Source: Pontibacter aquaedesilientis
GTDB lineage: Bacteria; Bacteroidota; Bacteroidia; Cytophagales; Hymenobacteraceae
Assembly: GCF_014773225.1 (NCBI RefSeq)
Contig: NZ_JACXAJ010000004.1
Coordinates: forward strand, 248,001 to 312,000
Direction of reading: 5' to 3'
Length of the DNA stretch: 64,000 nucleotides
This document shows positions 44,911 through 53,969 of this stretch, in pieces. The notes under the pieces are model-generated. The model was given only the letters and a program-made list of their open reading frames with translations, was not told where the DNA came from and made no database searches. Position numbers and translations under genes: made by a program. Position 1 is the stretch's first letter. The number at the start of each line of letters is the position of its first letter.

Positions 44911-45711
44911 ATGAATCACAGACCACCAGAGATCAGAACCGTCCACGTAACCCGTTACATCACGCCTTTGCGCGAGGGCGGTTCGCTTCCTGCCATCGTG
45001 GAGGCCGACGACGAGTTCCTTTATGTGCTCAAGTTCAGGGGTGCGGGACAGGGCGTAAAAGTGCTCATCGCCGAGCTCATTGTCGGCGAGATGGCACGGG
45101 CACTGGGTTTCCTGGTGCCCGAAATTGTGTTCATGCATCTTGACGAGGCATTTGGCCGCACCGAGCCCGACGAGGAGATTCAGGACTTGTTGCGCGCCAG
45201 CGAGGGCCTTAACCTGGGCTCCCATTACCTGTCGGGTGCCATTACGTTCGATTCGGTGGTCACGACCATCGATGCAGAACTTGCCTCGCGCATTGTGTGG
45301 CTCGACGCTCTGGTCACCAACGTGGACCGCACCGCCCGAAACACCAACATGCTCATGTGGAAGAAAGAACTCTGGCTGATTGACCACGGCGCCACCCTTT
45401 TTTTTCACCACTCCTGGGACAACTGGGAAGAACTTGCCAAGCGCCCTTTTGCCCAGATAAAAGACCATGTGCTACTGCCCCAGGCTACCGCGCTTGAAGC
45501 CGCCGACAAATCCGGCAAGGCGATCCTGACCTCCGAGCGCATCCGGGAAATTCTGCACCTTATACCTGACGAGTGGCTCACCGGTGTTGAGTCGCCGTTT
45601 GAAACTGCAGAAGAACACCGCCAGGCGTACGCCCATTTCCTGGAAACACGTTTAGCTCATTCTGAAATTTTTGTGAAAGCCGCCCAACATGCAAGAGAGA
45701 CACTTATTTGA
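44911..45711 (+). CDS. HipA-like serine/threonine kinase
   Basis: A 266-residue kinase of the HipA fold, shorter than E. coli HipA (440 residues). The ATP-lobe lysine is likely Lys41 (YVLKFRG); the catalytic loop reads TNVDRTARNTN (Asp139, Asn144), and the metal-binding Asp is Asp158 in LIDHG. HipA kinases phosphorylate glutamyl-tRNA synthetase or similar targets. There is no HipB-type DNA-binding antitoxin; instead the 3' end overlaps a DUF3037 gene by 23 bases. Gene order HipA-like then DUF3037 is, as I recall, seen in other bacteria. Confidence 0.85.
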   Translation: MNHRPPEIRTVHVTRYITPLREGGSLPAIVEADDEFLYVLKFRGAGQGVKVLIAELIVGEMARALGFLVPEIVFMHLDEAFGRTEPDEEIQDLLRASEGLNLGSHYLSGAITFDSVVTTIDAELASRIVWLDALVTNVDRTARNTNMLMWKKELWLIDHGATLFFHHSWDNWEELAKRPFAQIKDHVLLPQATALEAADKSGKAILTSERIREILHLIPDEWLTGVESPFETAEEHRQAYAHFLETRLAHSEIFVKAAQHARETLI

Positions 45712-46072
45712 GTACGCCGTGATTCGGGTGGTGCCACGGGTGGAGCGTGAAGAGTTTCTAAATGTGGGCGTCATCTTGTTGTGTTCCGCGCAGGGTTTTC
45801 TACAGATCCGCTATACCTTGAATGAAGAGCGTCTCCGCGCCGTGTTCGGCAACCTGGACATGGAAGAATTGCCGGCCCGCCTGCGTGCCTTCGAGAAGGT
45901 ATGTGCTGGCCGCAGAGAAGGCGGCCCAATCGGACAGTTAGGTATAGCATCGCGTTTCCGATGGCTCACGGCCAACCGCAGCACCATTGTGCAGATATCG
46001 GCCGTGCACCCAGGTATGTGCATTGATGCAAAAGAGACACTTGAGAAACTGCACCGAGACCTGGTATTGTAA
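45689..46072 (+). CDS. DUF3037 protein, partner of the HipA-like kinase
   Basis: A 127-residue cytoplasmic protein. The opening FEYAVIRVVPRVEREEFLNVGVILLC is the DUF3037 hallmark. Function of this domain is not known to me. It overlaps the kinase gene by 23 bases in another frame, so the two are translated together and probably work together, perhaps as toxin and antitoxin or as enzyme and specificity factor. That link is inference from gene order. Confidence 0.85.
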   Translation: MQERHLFEYAVIRVVPRVEREEFLNVGVILLCSAQGFLQIRYTLNEERLRAVFGNLDMEELPARLRAFEKVCAGRREGGPIGQLGIASRFRWLTANRSTIVQISAVHPGMCIDAKETLEKLHRDLVL

Positions 46073-46157
46073 ACATGATTTGAACCGATAAAACCAGCTT
46101 CTCTGCAACCCAACCAGCCAGACTGATTGTTATAACCGCACAGACCCGCAAAGCACT

Positions 46158-46718
46158 ATGAACATCTCCCGCATCATCACGATCGTTTTGACTATAGCAG
46201 GCATCTCGTTCCTGGTGATTATCCTGTCTGATCCTTACTTTTTTACTGATACCAAAAAGATCCAGAAAACGGCCGAAGCGAAACTGGAGGAAGGTATACT
46301 GGGCAACAAAAATGCATTTAAGGAGGCCAGCTATTACTTAAACTCCTTGATCGAACAGGGCAAGGACGACCGACAAACCCATGAGCTGCTTTACTGGAGC
46401 TACCGCTACGACAAAAACTTCGAACGGGCCGAAAAGGCGCTGGACGAAGCACTGGAAATTTACCCGGAAGATCCTGCTTTCCTGTATCACCGCGCTGAGA
46501 TGCGGCTGGAGTTGGGCAAGTACGAACAGGCGCTACAGGACTATGACGCTGTGATTCCACATATCGAAAAACAGTCCTATTACTATGATGCACTTTATAG
46601 TCGTGGTGCCGCCAGGTATAAGCTTGGCCTGAAGGCCGAAGCTGAAGCGGATTTCCGGAAGGCGCAATCGTTGACAAAGGATACCTTGCAAGCTTACACA
46701 GTGTATTTTAAAGAGTAG
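46158..46718 (+). CDS. Membrane-anchored TPR protein
   Basis: A 186-residue protein with an N-terminal membrane anchor (about 5-25) and helical repeats. Two clear TPR units are seen (ERAEKALDEALEIYPEDP and EQALQDYDAVI), with a further one at ALYSRGAARYKLGLKAEAE. It should act as a scaffold on the periplasmic or cytoplasmic face. It lies alone between the HipA/DUF3037 pair and the cyanophycinase operon. Confidence 0.8.
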   Translation: MNISRIITIVLTIAGISFLVIILSDPYFFTDTKKIQKTAEAKLEEGILGNKNAFKEASYYLNSLIEQGKDDRQTHELLYWSYRYDKNFERAEKALDEALEIYPEDPAFLYHRAEMRLELGKYEQALQDYDAVIPHIEKQSYYYDALYSRGAARYKLGLKAEAEADFRKAQSLTKDTLQAYTVYFKE

Positions 46719-46719
46719 G

Positions 46720-46749
46720 CTATACCTGTAGGTTGAAGCTATACCTGTA
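46720..46749. repeat. Two direct copies of CTATACCTGTA
   Basis: At 46720-46730 and 46739-46749, spaced 19 bases start to start, just after the TPR gene stop codon. Confidence 0.85.
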
Positions 46750-46905
46750 TCGTTCATGAACAACCAGTAACCTCTTGTCTTTCACGCACAATAGTGGCAC
46801 AGGAAGCTATCAAAACCTGGCCATAACCAAACGCAAGTCTGCTTATGGATGTTCATAAACTGAATACTGTTTAATGTTTAATGTTTACTGTTTATTGTTG
46901 ACTGA

Positions 46906-47793
46906 TCAAATGTGTAGTTGGTCGTATGTTGGCAACTCAAAGGTTTCTTTGTCGGAGAGCAGATCCACGCGCAGGTCACATACCGTGAAAGCCTCTCCAG
47001 TTTTGATCTGATGAATAGTTGATTTCGTGATGCCCGTTCCGTCCACCACCGTAACCAGCCCGCTGCCAATCACCTCGACCATTTTTCCTTTCGATACCAG
47101 GATGGCTGTGTCCTCTTCTATCCCTATACCTATGCAACCGGGATTGGTGGAAATTGCCTGGGCCATGCGGACAATTCGGCCTCGGGCTATAAAATGCGTA
47201 TCAATGGCCACGTCCTTCACAAACTCCAGTCCGGTAGTAATCCGCACATCCCCCTTCAGCATACCGCCCTGGGTTTCTCCTTCGTAGATCATGGGCGTTG
47301 ATAGGGCAGAAGCACCGGCGCTGGTTCCGGCAATGATGAACTCCTCGTAGGTATAGCGCTCTTTCAACAGCTGAACCAGGGGGGTGCCTCCCAGAATGGC
47401 TGTCAACCGGAGCTGGTCGCCGCCTGTAAACATCACGCCAGCCGCCTTCTCCAGTATTTTGAGGTAGGCAGGGTCACTGGCCTCTGTTCTCGACTTGATA
47501 TTGATCACTTCGATATTTTTGACGCCTAGTTTTGCAAACAGCTTTTCATAGTCTTTGGCAGCCCCAACCGGATCGTTCGATGCCGTCGGAATTACGGCGA
47601 TCAGCGGATTTTCACCTTTAAGCTCCTCCACAAAGCGCTTTTGTATTTCCTCTGCTATGAAGTTGACGTTCTGCTCTTGAACCTCGGTTTCCTCCTCAGT
47701 CGTTTTGCTTTCTTTTCCGCCGATGGCCAATACCTTTCCTTTCGGAACAGCCGGACGTTTGTGATGTGCGTGTTTGTCAGAGACTGTTTTCAT
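46906..47793 (-). CDS. cphB: Cyanophycinase
   Basis: A 295-residue serine peptidase (family S51) that cuts cyanophycin to beta-Asp-Arg dipeptides. The nucleophile elbow reads GTSAGASAL (Ser158); the catalytic His is in IDTHFIARGRIVRM (His200); GGDQLRL at 124-130 is also conserved. An N-terminal extension of about 45 residues, including a run of Glu/Thr (TTEEETEVQEQ), is inserted before the usual core. No signal peptide, so cytoplasmic. It is the last gene of a minus-strand group with TIGR02588, TIGR02587 and an outer-membrane transporter, and pairs functionally with cphA at 30.6 kb. Confidence 0.93.
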   Translation of the reverse strand: MKTVSDKHAHHKRPAVPKGKVLAIGGKESKTTEEETEVQEQNVNFIAEEIQKRFVEELKGENPLIAVIPTASNDPVGAAKDYEKLFAKLGVKNIEVINIKSRTEASDPAYLKILEKAAGVMFTGGDQLRLTAILGGTPLVQLLKERYTYEEFIIAGTSAGASALSTPMIYEGETQGGMLKGDVRITTGLEFVKDVAIDTHFIARGRIVRMAQAISTNPGCIGIGIEEDTAILVSKGKMVEVIGSGLVTVVDGTGITKSTIHQIKTGEAFTVCDLRVDLLSDKETFELPTYDQLHI

Positions 47794-47805
47794 AGTAAAG
47801 CTGGA

Positions 47806-48228
47806 TCAAGGTCTTTTATAGCTCACTACCCTGGCCATCAGCGTATCCGCCTCTGCAGGGCTTTCTTTGAAATTCACCCAACCCTCTCTTTTTGACTCTT
47901 TGGGTGCGTATGCAATACTCAATTCGGCCTTTTCGAGTTGCTCCCCCCCTTTTTCCAACGACAGCTCTATCTGAACTTCTTCCGCTGTTTCGCCGCCTTG
48001 GTTAAGCACGACCACCCGGTAGCGCTGTGGCGCATGGGCCGATGGGTCATGAAAGTACTGCACCACCAGGTCGGGCGTAGCGGGTTTCTCGGTGTATGTC
48101 TGGTAACTGAGGTACCCCAGTATGCATAGCACCATCATTAAACTCACGCCGAACACGATCCATTCCAGTGCGTTTTTATCGTCATCGCCCGAGCCCTTGG
48201 CTTTGTATGCTCCTTTTTCTTCGGTCAT
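47806..48228 (-). CDS. TIGR02588-family membrane protein
   Basis: A 140-residue protein: charged N terminus, one membrane span (about 23-44), and a periplasmic beta domain (RYRVVVLNQGGETAEEVQIEL) of Ig-like look. This matches TIGR02588 (assigned from memory). Its gene sits 18 bases after the TIGR02587 gene and 12 bases before cyanophycinase, so the three are one operon. Function unknown; the constant pairing with TIGR02587 points to a two-part membrane complex. Confidence 0.8.
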   Translation of the reverse strand: MTEEKGAYKAKGSGDDDKNALEWIVFGVSLMMVLCILGYLSYQTYTEKPATPDLVVQYFHDPSAHAPQRYRVVVLNQGGETAEEVQIELSLEKGGEQLEKAELSIAYAPKESKREGWVNFKESPAEADTLMARVVSYKRP

Positions 48229-48246
48229 CTATTTCTAATTCGTTAT

Positions 48247-49119
48247 CTATTTAATCAATAATCTGCCCGCCGATGCCCCCAGGCTGGACAGCACACCAAG
48301 CACAATGCACTGCGCAAAGGCAACTTCAAAGCTCACACCATCGAAACGGCCGAAAAACCAGAGCAGGAAAGCCGATGCGGCCAGGGCCGTCAGATAACTC
48401 AGGCAGGTATCGAGGGTAATGGCAAAGGCTAGGTTGCCCGGCGCAAGCTTCCCGGTGCCCCTGAAGTCACTAAAGTATACCACCACGACACTCAACCCAA
48501 TCGAGAGTAACGCCATGAGCAGTATGTGGTATGCATGGGCACCTACTGCCAATTGAATCACCTCCTCGGTTGGTGCCACGTTTCCACCCACGATCACGCT
48601 TCCGCACAAGGCCAGCACCACAAGACTCACCTTGCTCTTCAGCCCATTACGCCAACCTGCCTCTTTGGCCTCCGCCTTCACCTCGCTCTCCTCTTCCTCA
48701 TCTCCTTCTGTTCCGAGCTGTGCCGTCCCGATTGACACGCCGATGGAAACGGCCATCGCCTCTATGATGATTTTGCCCATGATCTCATCCATCGACATAT
48801 CACCGAACTGTATGAGGTTGAGCACAAACAGCACCCCAAACGAGAGCAGCAGTCCCAGGCCCATTTCCTCTATTGAGTCGATGAAGACGCTGCGCCAACT
48901 GGCACCGGGATGCATTCCGGCATAGCGGTTATAACCCAATAGTAACAGGTAGGTCATCGTCACCATTATGAGCAGTTGAAAAGGAGATGCAATGAATCCT
49001 GCCCACCATACCTCCATGGTATAGAGCAGCGGCAAACTGAATAGCAGTCCGCCAGCTATACCCCGGGCATACTCTTGCAGCGATTTACGGATGGGTCTTT
49101 TGTTTGTGTCTGGGTTCAT
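48247..49119 (-). CDS. TIGR02587-family polytopic membrane protein
   Basis: A 290-residue inner-membrane protein with about seven to eight hydrophobic spans and a charged loop (EGDEEEESEVKAEAKEAGW) in the middle. The pattern fits TIGR02587 (assigned from memory), known only as a neighbour of TIGR02588. It is placed 14 bases after the outer-membrane transporter gene. Together the operon would provide an inner-membrane and an outer-membrane route, and cyanophycinase; a link to uptake or release of arginine/aspartate dipeptides is speculation. Confidence 0.8.
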   Translation of the reverse strand: MNPDTNKRPIRKSLQEYARGIAGGLLFSLPLLYTMEVWWAGFIASPFQLLIMVTMTYLLLLGYNRYAGMHPGASWRSVFIDSIEEMGLGLLLSFGVLFVLNLIQFGDMSMDEIMGKIIIEAMAVSIGVSIGTAQLGTEGDEEEESEVKAEAKEAGWRNGLKSKVSLVVLALCGSVIVGGNVAPTEEVIQLAVGAHAYHILLMALLSIGLSVVVVYFSDFRGTGKLAPGNLAFAITLDTCLSYLTALAASAFLLWFFGRFDGVSFEVAFAQCIVLGVLSSLGASAGRLLIK

Positions 49120-49133
49120 AGGGTTTAGGCTTT

Positions 49134-49904
49134 TTATCGGGGCAACCTGACGGACAGGCCACTCGCCAGAAAGCTATGAGGCGCGGATTTGTTCAGCCTT
49201 CTGCCGGCCGCCACATCAAGCTGTAAGTTGGGCAGCAGCAGGTATAGCAGGCCCAGGTCGCCTTGGTGCGCGGCAGATTCACCCTTCGCTTTACTGCCAA
49301 ACACTTCTACATACATCGTCAGTTTTTGAGTCAGCGCACGGGCCATGGTGGCGCTGTAAGAAGCGGAGGAGGTGCCGTCGGCCCGGCCATACCCCAGGTT
49401 ATAGGTCAGGTCCGTTTTCCAGGGCAGCTCGTTGGCCAGGCTTAAAATAATCTGCGGCTCCGGGTTGTCAGGTCTGAAGGCCCGGCTGCCAACGGGTAGC
49501 ACTACCATAGCCAGCACGGCCGCCTCCGGACGCCAGCCGCTCGCTTCCCATAAATGTACCTTGGTGCCGATACTGAGCGGACCGAATCCTTTCGTCTTTC
49601 GCTCGGCACCAGAAGCATCTACAGAGTCTTTCCATGCACTCTGCAGGCGCAGTTCCATCCCTTTTACCAAGCCAATACGCAATAAAGCGGTGGGATAGGC
49701 ATGTGTTTTAACCTGACTATTCTGCTTCTGGTAAAAGTAACCTGCTTCCAACTGAAAGGTTTTCGCGGGCACTACAACTGGTCCTTGCGACTGGTCGGGG
49801 CGGTCAGTGGAAATTTTCTCCCCCTCCTCCTGTGCCTGCGCTATACCTGGCAGGGCAATCAGAATAGACAGAAAATATAAATATCCTGTAAAAGTTGAAT
49901 TCAT
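49134..49904 (-). CDS. Outer-membrane transporter-like protein (MetA-pathway phenol-degradation family)
   Basis: A 256-residue protein with a signal peptide (1-24, ending IAQAQ). The mature part begins STDRPDQSQGPVVVPAKTFQLEAGY, typical of the Phenol_MetA_deg family of barrel proteins, and alternates strands to the end (LASGLSVRLPR). It is the first gene of the operon that ends with cyanophycinase. The family name is historical; substrates are not known. Confidence 0.8.
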   Translation of the reverse strand: MNSTFTGYLYFLSILIALPGIAQAQEEGEKISTDRPDQSQGPVVVPAKTFQLEAGYFYQKQNSQVKTHAYPTALLRIGLVKGMELRLQSAWKDSVDASGAERKTKGFGPLSIGTKVHLWEASGWRPEAAVLAMVVLPVGSRAFRPDNPEPQIILSLANELPWKTDLTYNLGYGRADGTSSASYSATMARALTQKLTMYVEVFGSKAKGESAAHQGDLGLLYLLLPNLQLDVAAGRRLNKSAPHSFLASGLSVRLPR

Positions 49905-50464
49905 CGCACGAGCCGAATAAAGCGTTTTATAAACTAATGCGCTTTATACGCTACTGTGAGCGGTAGGGAGCGATTATGACAGATAAATGTCATTTTAGTT
50001 GCCGCTGCGTGCCGGCCATTGCATGTAGTATGCCCCTTATACCTGTGGTATTGATCGGAGTTAGTGGATAAAGAAAAGCAATGATTTGGCCAAATAGACA
50101 GGGCCAGTAGAAGGAGAGGAATAAATGTTGAGGGGTAAAGGGAGCCGGTTCCAACCGCCTGCTTTTTTTAAATAACAGAGACCGACTCCCCTCTATAAAC
50201 ATGGCAACCCGCTAAACGCACCCCAGATAGCGGCATCACCATGGTTCAGTTAAAAACAACGTATTGCAAAGCAGCAGGTCTCAGGAGACCAGAAAGCAGC
50301 GATTCAACCAACCTAAAATCAAAGCTCCAAAGCTGTCTTGCGCGTGTTCCGTCCTCCTTATACGAAGTATACTCCGGAGGGTAAACCTAAAAAGTACCAA
50401 ATGGCTATTCGCCGCCAATTTTAAGTATAAGCCCGTATAAATTAAGTGTTTATACGTTATCGAA
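49905..50464. other. Large noncoding gap
   Basis: 560 bases that should hold the promoter of the cyanophycinase operon on the left. ORFs present have poor composition. A hairpin near 50434-50456 may end the LutA-like gene. Confidence 0.45.
50434..50456 (-). terminator. Weak hairpin downstream of the LutA-like gene
   Basis: The arms CGTATAAA (50434-50441) and TTTATACG (50449-50456) pair exactly around seven bases. It lies within 10 bases of the stop codon. Confidence 0.35.
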
Positions 50465-51205
50465 CTACCAGCCACTCGCCAGCACGTCGGCTATGTGCAG
50501 GGTCTTGATCGGCTTTTTGTTCTTTTGGATATAGCCGTTGAGGTGCATCAGGCAGCTGCTGTCTGTGGAGATGATGTAGTCGGCGCCGGTGGCCAAAGCA
50601 TTTTCTACTTTTTGCTCGGCCATCGCCACCGAAATCGACTCGAACTTCACGGCGAAGGTGCCGCCAAAGCCACAGCAGGTTTCGGTGTCCTCCATCTCGA
50701 TCATCTCCAGCCCCTGCACACCTTGCAACAGCGCACGCGGCCCTTCCTTGATGTGGCACTCGCGCAAGGCGCTGCAAGAGTCGTGGTAGGTCGCCTTGCC
50801 ATTCAGCCGGGCTCCCGGAACTTCAGTCACCCTGAGCACATCGGTCAGGAACTCTGTCAGTTCATAAACCTTCTTCTGCATGGCGCGGTACTTCACCAGC
50901 TTAGAGGATTTGACGAAGATATCCTGATAGGCGTTGCGCACCATGCCCACGCAAGAAGCCGATGGCGCTACAATGTAATGCGAGGTCTCGTTAGAGAAAT
51001 CATCCAGAAACTTGTTCGCTACCTCGCGGGCCTCGTCGAAAAAGCCGGCATTAAAGGCGGGCTGTCCGCAACAGGTCTGGTTGGGGTTGTAGTTCACCTC
51101 GCAGCCAAGCCGCTCGAGCACTTTCACCATGCTCATACCGGTCTCTGGGTGCAACTGGTCTACAAAGCAGGGTATAAAAATATCAACGATAATTCTTCTT
51201 GCCAT
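50465..51205 (-). CDS. LutA/GlcF-like Fe-S binding protein with two CCG domains
   Basis: A 246-residue protein with two cysteine-rich CCG domains: TCCGQPAFNAG and TCCGFGGTFAVK. It matches LutA, a subunit of the LutABC lactate oxidase, also related to GlcF and HdrB. In its usual operon LutB and LutC follow; here neither is present, and it sits two bases after HMG-CoA lyase. It may act with partners elsewhere, or with a different dehydrogenase. Family call strong, substrate open. Confidence 0.88.
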   Translation of the reverse strand: MARRIIVDIFIPCFVDQLHPETGMSMVKVLERLGCEVNYNPNQTCCGQPAFNAGFFDEAREVANKFLDDFSNETSHYIVAPSASCVGMVRNAYQDIFVKSSKLVKYRAMQKKVYELTEFLTDVLRVTEVPGARLNGKATYHDSCSALRECHIKEGPRALLQGVQGLEMIEMEDTETCCGFGGTFAVKFESISVAMAEQKVENALATGADYIISTDSSCLMHLNGYIQKNKKPIKTLHIADVLASGW

Positions 51206-51207
51206 AA

Positions 51208-52053
51208 TCAGGAAAAAACGGAGCTCGAGGCCGCCAGGGCAGCGGCAAAGGCTTGCTTGTTCAGGCCCAAATTTAAACCATTATTTTCGAAGTAGTCGAC
51301 CAAATTTTCAGTCGCCATATTGCCTACCAGTTCGTCCTTGGCCATTGGGCAACCGCCATATCCTCTTAGGGCGCCATCAAAACGACGGCAACCAGCCTTG
51401 TAGGCAGCGTCCACTTTCTCTTGCCAGGTCGTGGGCGTGGTATGCAGGTGCGCCCCGAACTCGATGTGCCCGAAGGCAGGGATCAATTCACTGAACAGGT
51501 AGGTGATGTTCTCTGGATTAGATACCCCAATGGTATCGGAAAGCGAGATAACTTTTACGCCTAATTTGTCGAGGTCCTGCACAAACCGGATAACCGTCTC
51601 AGCATCCCAGGGATCTCCGTATGGGTTACCGAAGCCCATGGAAATGTAAGTGACCAATGCTTTGCCCTGCTTGCCGCAGATGTCCTGTATATGGGCCAAT
51701 TGATCCATGGCCTCCGCAATGCTTTTATTCGTGTTGCGCTGCTGAAACGTCTCGGAAACAGAGAGTGGGAAACCCAGGTAATCGATCTCCCGATGCGAGG
51801 CAGCCTCTTCTGCACCGCGCACGTTGGCGATAATGGCCAGCAGCTTGGACTTCGTGTTTTTCAGGTCCAGGTTAGCCAGCACTTCCGCTGTGTCTGCCAT
51901 CTGAGGTATCGCCTTCGGTGAAACAAAACTACCGAAGTCGATGGTATCAAAACCCACATTCAGCAACATGTTGATGTAATCGATCTTCACCTCAGTAGGT
52001 ATAAACTTCTTCAGCCCCTGCATAGCATCGCGTGGGCACTCAATTATTTTCAT
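51208..52053 (-). CDS. Hydroxymethylglutaryl-CoA lyase
   Basis: A 281-residue TIM-barrel enzyme that splits 3-hydroxy-3-methylglutaryl-CoA to acetyl-CoA and acetoacetate, the last step of leucine breakdown. The N terminus has IECPRDAMQG in the place of the common ECPRDGLQ; the active-site loop GALRGYGGCPMAKDELVGN with the catalytic Cys is intact; HLHTTP supplies metal ligands. It is transcribed together with the LutA-like gene (two bases apart). Confidence 0.92.
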   Translation of the reverse strand: MKIIECPRDAMQGLKKFIPTEVKIDYINMLLNVGFDTIDFGSFVSPKAIPQMADTAEVLANLDLKNTKSKLLAIIANVRGAEEAASHREIDYLGFPLSVSETFQQRNTNKSIAEAMDQLAHIQDICGKQGKALVTYISMGFGNPYGDPWDAETVIRFVQDLDKLGVKVISLSDTIGVSNPENITYLFSELIPAFGHIEFGAHLHTTPTTWQEKVDAAYKAGCRRFDGALRGYGGCPMAKDELVGNMATENLVDYFENNGLNLGLNKQAFAAALAASSSVFS

Positions 52054-52421
52054 GGAATTATCTTTCGTTTAGCAATAGGTTGTGTCGCCTCCCCAAATAT
52101 ACAAATTAGAATCAACTCAAATTATTACATTTTATAACTAAAAATTTTTATATCTGACTTCATTCTTATATATTTTGCTTGTCAAAACCGGTGTGCAAAC
52201 TATAATATAACATTGTTTAAACACTCCCAGAAATATGGCAATAACCCAGAAGCAGCTGGTACAGATTGTTTGGGTTGTAACCGGAACGTTATATCCGGTA
52301 GCCAATAAGTTTCTGAGGAAGGTTTACCGGTTAAGTTTAAAAGTAAAATATATACCAGACACTTTTAATTTGGAAAGTGCTGGCCTCCTGATACTACACC
52401 ACTCTTACATATTCACCCGCT
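52054..52421. other. AT-rich divergent promoter region
   Basis: Between HMG-CoA lyase and aldehyde dehydrogenase. A 75-codon ORF (52235-52462) overlaps the dehydrogenase start by 41 bases and is considered spurious. No other feature seen. Confidence 0.45.
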
Positions 52422-53852
52422 ATGAATTCATTCAATACTTTTACAAACCAACACCCGCCTGAACAAGAGACAGGCCCGGTAGCCATAAAGGAACTGCTCC
52501 AGCGGCAACGTGATTTTTTCGCCGGAGGCCATACCGTGGATCTGGCTTTCCGGAAATCTCAATTGCGCTTGCTCTTGCAGGCGATCAAGTCGCACGAGCA
52601 GGAACTGATGGATGCCATGTATGCAGACTTCCGCAAACCGGCCTTCGAGACATATACCACCGAGGTAGGTTTCGTGGAAATGGAATTACAGCTCGTTCTG
52701 AAAAAATTGGAGAAGTGGTCCAGACCCCGGCGTGTCAGCGAAACTTGGCTCAACTTCCCGGCTAGTAGCCACATCTATTCCCAACCGTATGGTGTAGCGC
52801 TCATCATTGGTCCCTGGAACTACCCGCTGCAGTTGGTTCTCAATCCGCTTATCGGAGCCATGGCTGCCGGCAACTGCGCCATCGTTAAACCGTCCGAGTT
52901 GGCACCTGCCACCTCTGCCGTAATTAGCAGGCTGATCAATACCACTTTCAACCCGGCCTATGTGGCGGCTTTGGAAGGAGGCGTTTCTACTACCAGGAAT
53001 TTACTGGCCCAACGGTTCGATTACATTTTTTTCACGGGCAGTACACAGGTCGGGCGACTGGTCATGAAAGCTGCCGCCGAGCACCTCACTCCCGTCACGC
53101 TGGAGCTGGGCGGCAAGAGCCCTGCCATCGTGGCCGAAGACGCTGATCTAGGCCTGACTGCCCGGCGCATTGCGTGGGGCAAATTCATGAACGCCGGCCA
53201 GACCTGTGTGGCCCCGGACTACGTGCTGGTGCAGGAACAGGTGAAAGACGAACTGATCGAGCAACTGCGGATCGCCATCACCCAGTTTTATGGGCCCGAG
53301 CCGGAAGCCAGCACCGACTTTGCCCGCATCATCAACGACCGGCATTTTCAGCGGCTCAGCAATTACCTGCAAGACGGATTGGTGCGCATCGGCGGACAGA
53401 CCAACCCAGCCAGCCGCTACATATCCCCCACCGTGCTCGACCAGATAACCTGGAGCCAACCAGTCATGCAGGAAGAGATTTTTGGCCCCATTCTGCCAAT
53501 TCTCACCTATAGCAAATTGAACGAAGCCATCGAGCAGGTCAACACCGGTGAAAAACCGCTGGCACTCTATTTCTTTTCCAGTAACAAACATCAACAGGAC
53601 TGGGTACTTGAGCAGGCACATTTTGGGGGTGGCTGCATCAACGATACTATGTCGCACTTGGCCAACCCCAACCTACCATTCGGAGGAGTCGGGGAGAGCG
53701 GAATTGGCAGCTACCATGGCCAGTCGAGTTTCGATCTTTTTTCGAACCAGAAGAGCGTTGTGCGCCGTGGCACCTGGCTGGACATTCCGTTGCGCTACCC
53801 CCCATACGGCAATCGTTTGAAGCTTATCCGAAAGGTTTTCAAGTGGTTGTGA
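52422..53852 (+). CDS. Aldehyde dehydrogenase family protein (class 3 type)
   Basis: A 476-residue NAD(P)-dependent enzyme that oxidises aldehydes to acids. Motifs: GPWNYPLQL, FTGSTQVG, LELGGKSP with the catalytic Glu, NAGQTC with the catalytic Cys, EEIFGPILP, and PFGGVGESGIGSYHG. The C terminus has a basic, hydrophobic tail (LRYPPYGNRLKLIRKVFKWL) as in membrane-associated class 3 enzymes for fatty aldehydes. A fatty-aldehyde role is inference. Confidence 0.92.
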   Translation: MNSFNTFTNQHPPEQETGPVAIKELLQRQRDFFAGGHTVDLAFRKSQLRLLLQAIKSHEQELMDAMYADFRKPAFETYTTEVGFVEMELQLVLKKLEKWSRPRRVSETWLNFPASSHIYSQPYGVALIIGPWNYPLQLVLNPLIGAMAAGNCAIVKPSELAPATSAVISRLINTTFNPAYVAALEGGVSTTRNLLAQRFDYIFFTGSTQVGRLVMKAAAEHLTPVTLELGGKSPAIVAEDADLGLTARRIAWGKFMNAGQTCVAPDYVLVQEQVKDELIEQLRIAITQFYGPEPEASTDFARIINDRHFQRLSNYLQDGLVRIGGQTNPASRYISPTVLDQITWSQPVMQEEIFGPILPILTYSKLNEAIEQVNTGEKPLALYFFSSNKHQQDWVLEQAHFGGGCINDTMSHLANPNLPFGGVGESGIGSYHGQSSFDLFSNQKSVVRRGTWLDIPLRYPPYGNRLKLIRKVFKWL

Positions 53853-53969
53853 GCACACTTGCACACGGTTGATAGTTAATATGGAGCGGGTGGTTTTATA
53901 TACTGCCCGCTCCATGTATATAATTGCGCGAATGCTCCGTATATGAGGGCAGGACACTTTATACGAACT

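Noticed and set aside
49990-50202. 70-codon minus-strand ORF in the large gap
   Set aside because: Composition is unlike neighbouring proteins and no start or family signal is present.
50359-50371. TATACGAAGTATA, similar to one arm of loxP
   Set aside because: A short inverted repeat; no second arm, spacer or recombinase gene nearby, so chance is the better explanation.
52235-52462. 75-codon ORF before aldehyde dehydrogenase
   Set aside because: It overlaps the well-supported dehydrogenase start by 41 bases and has no recognisable feature.
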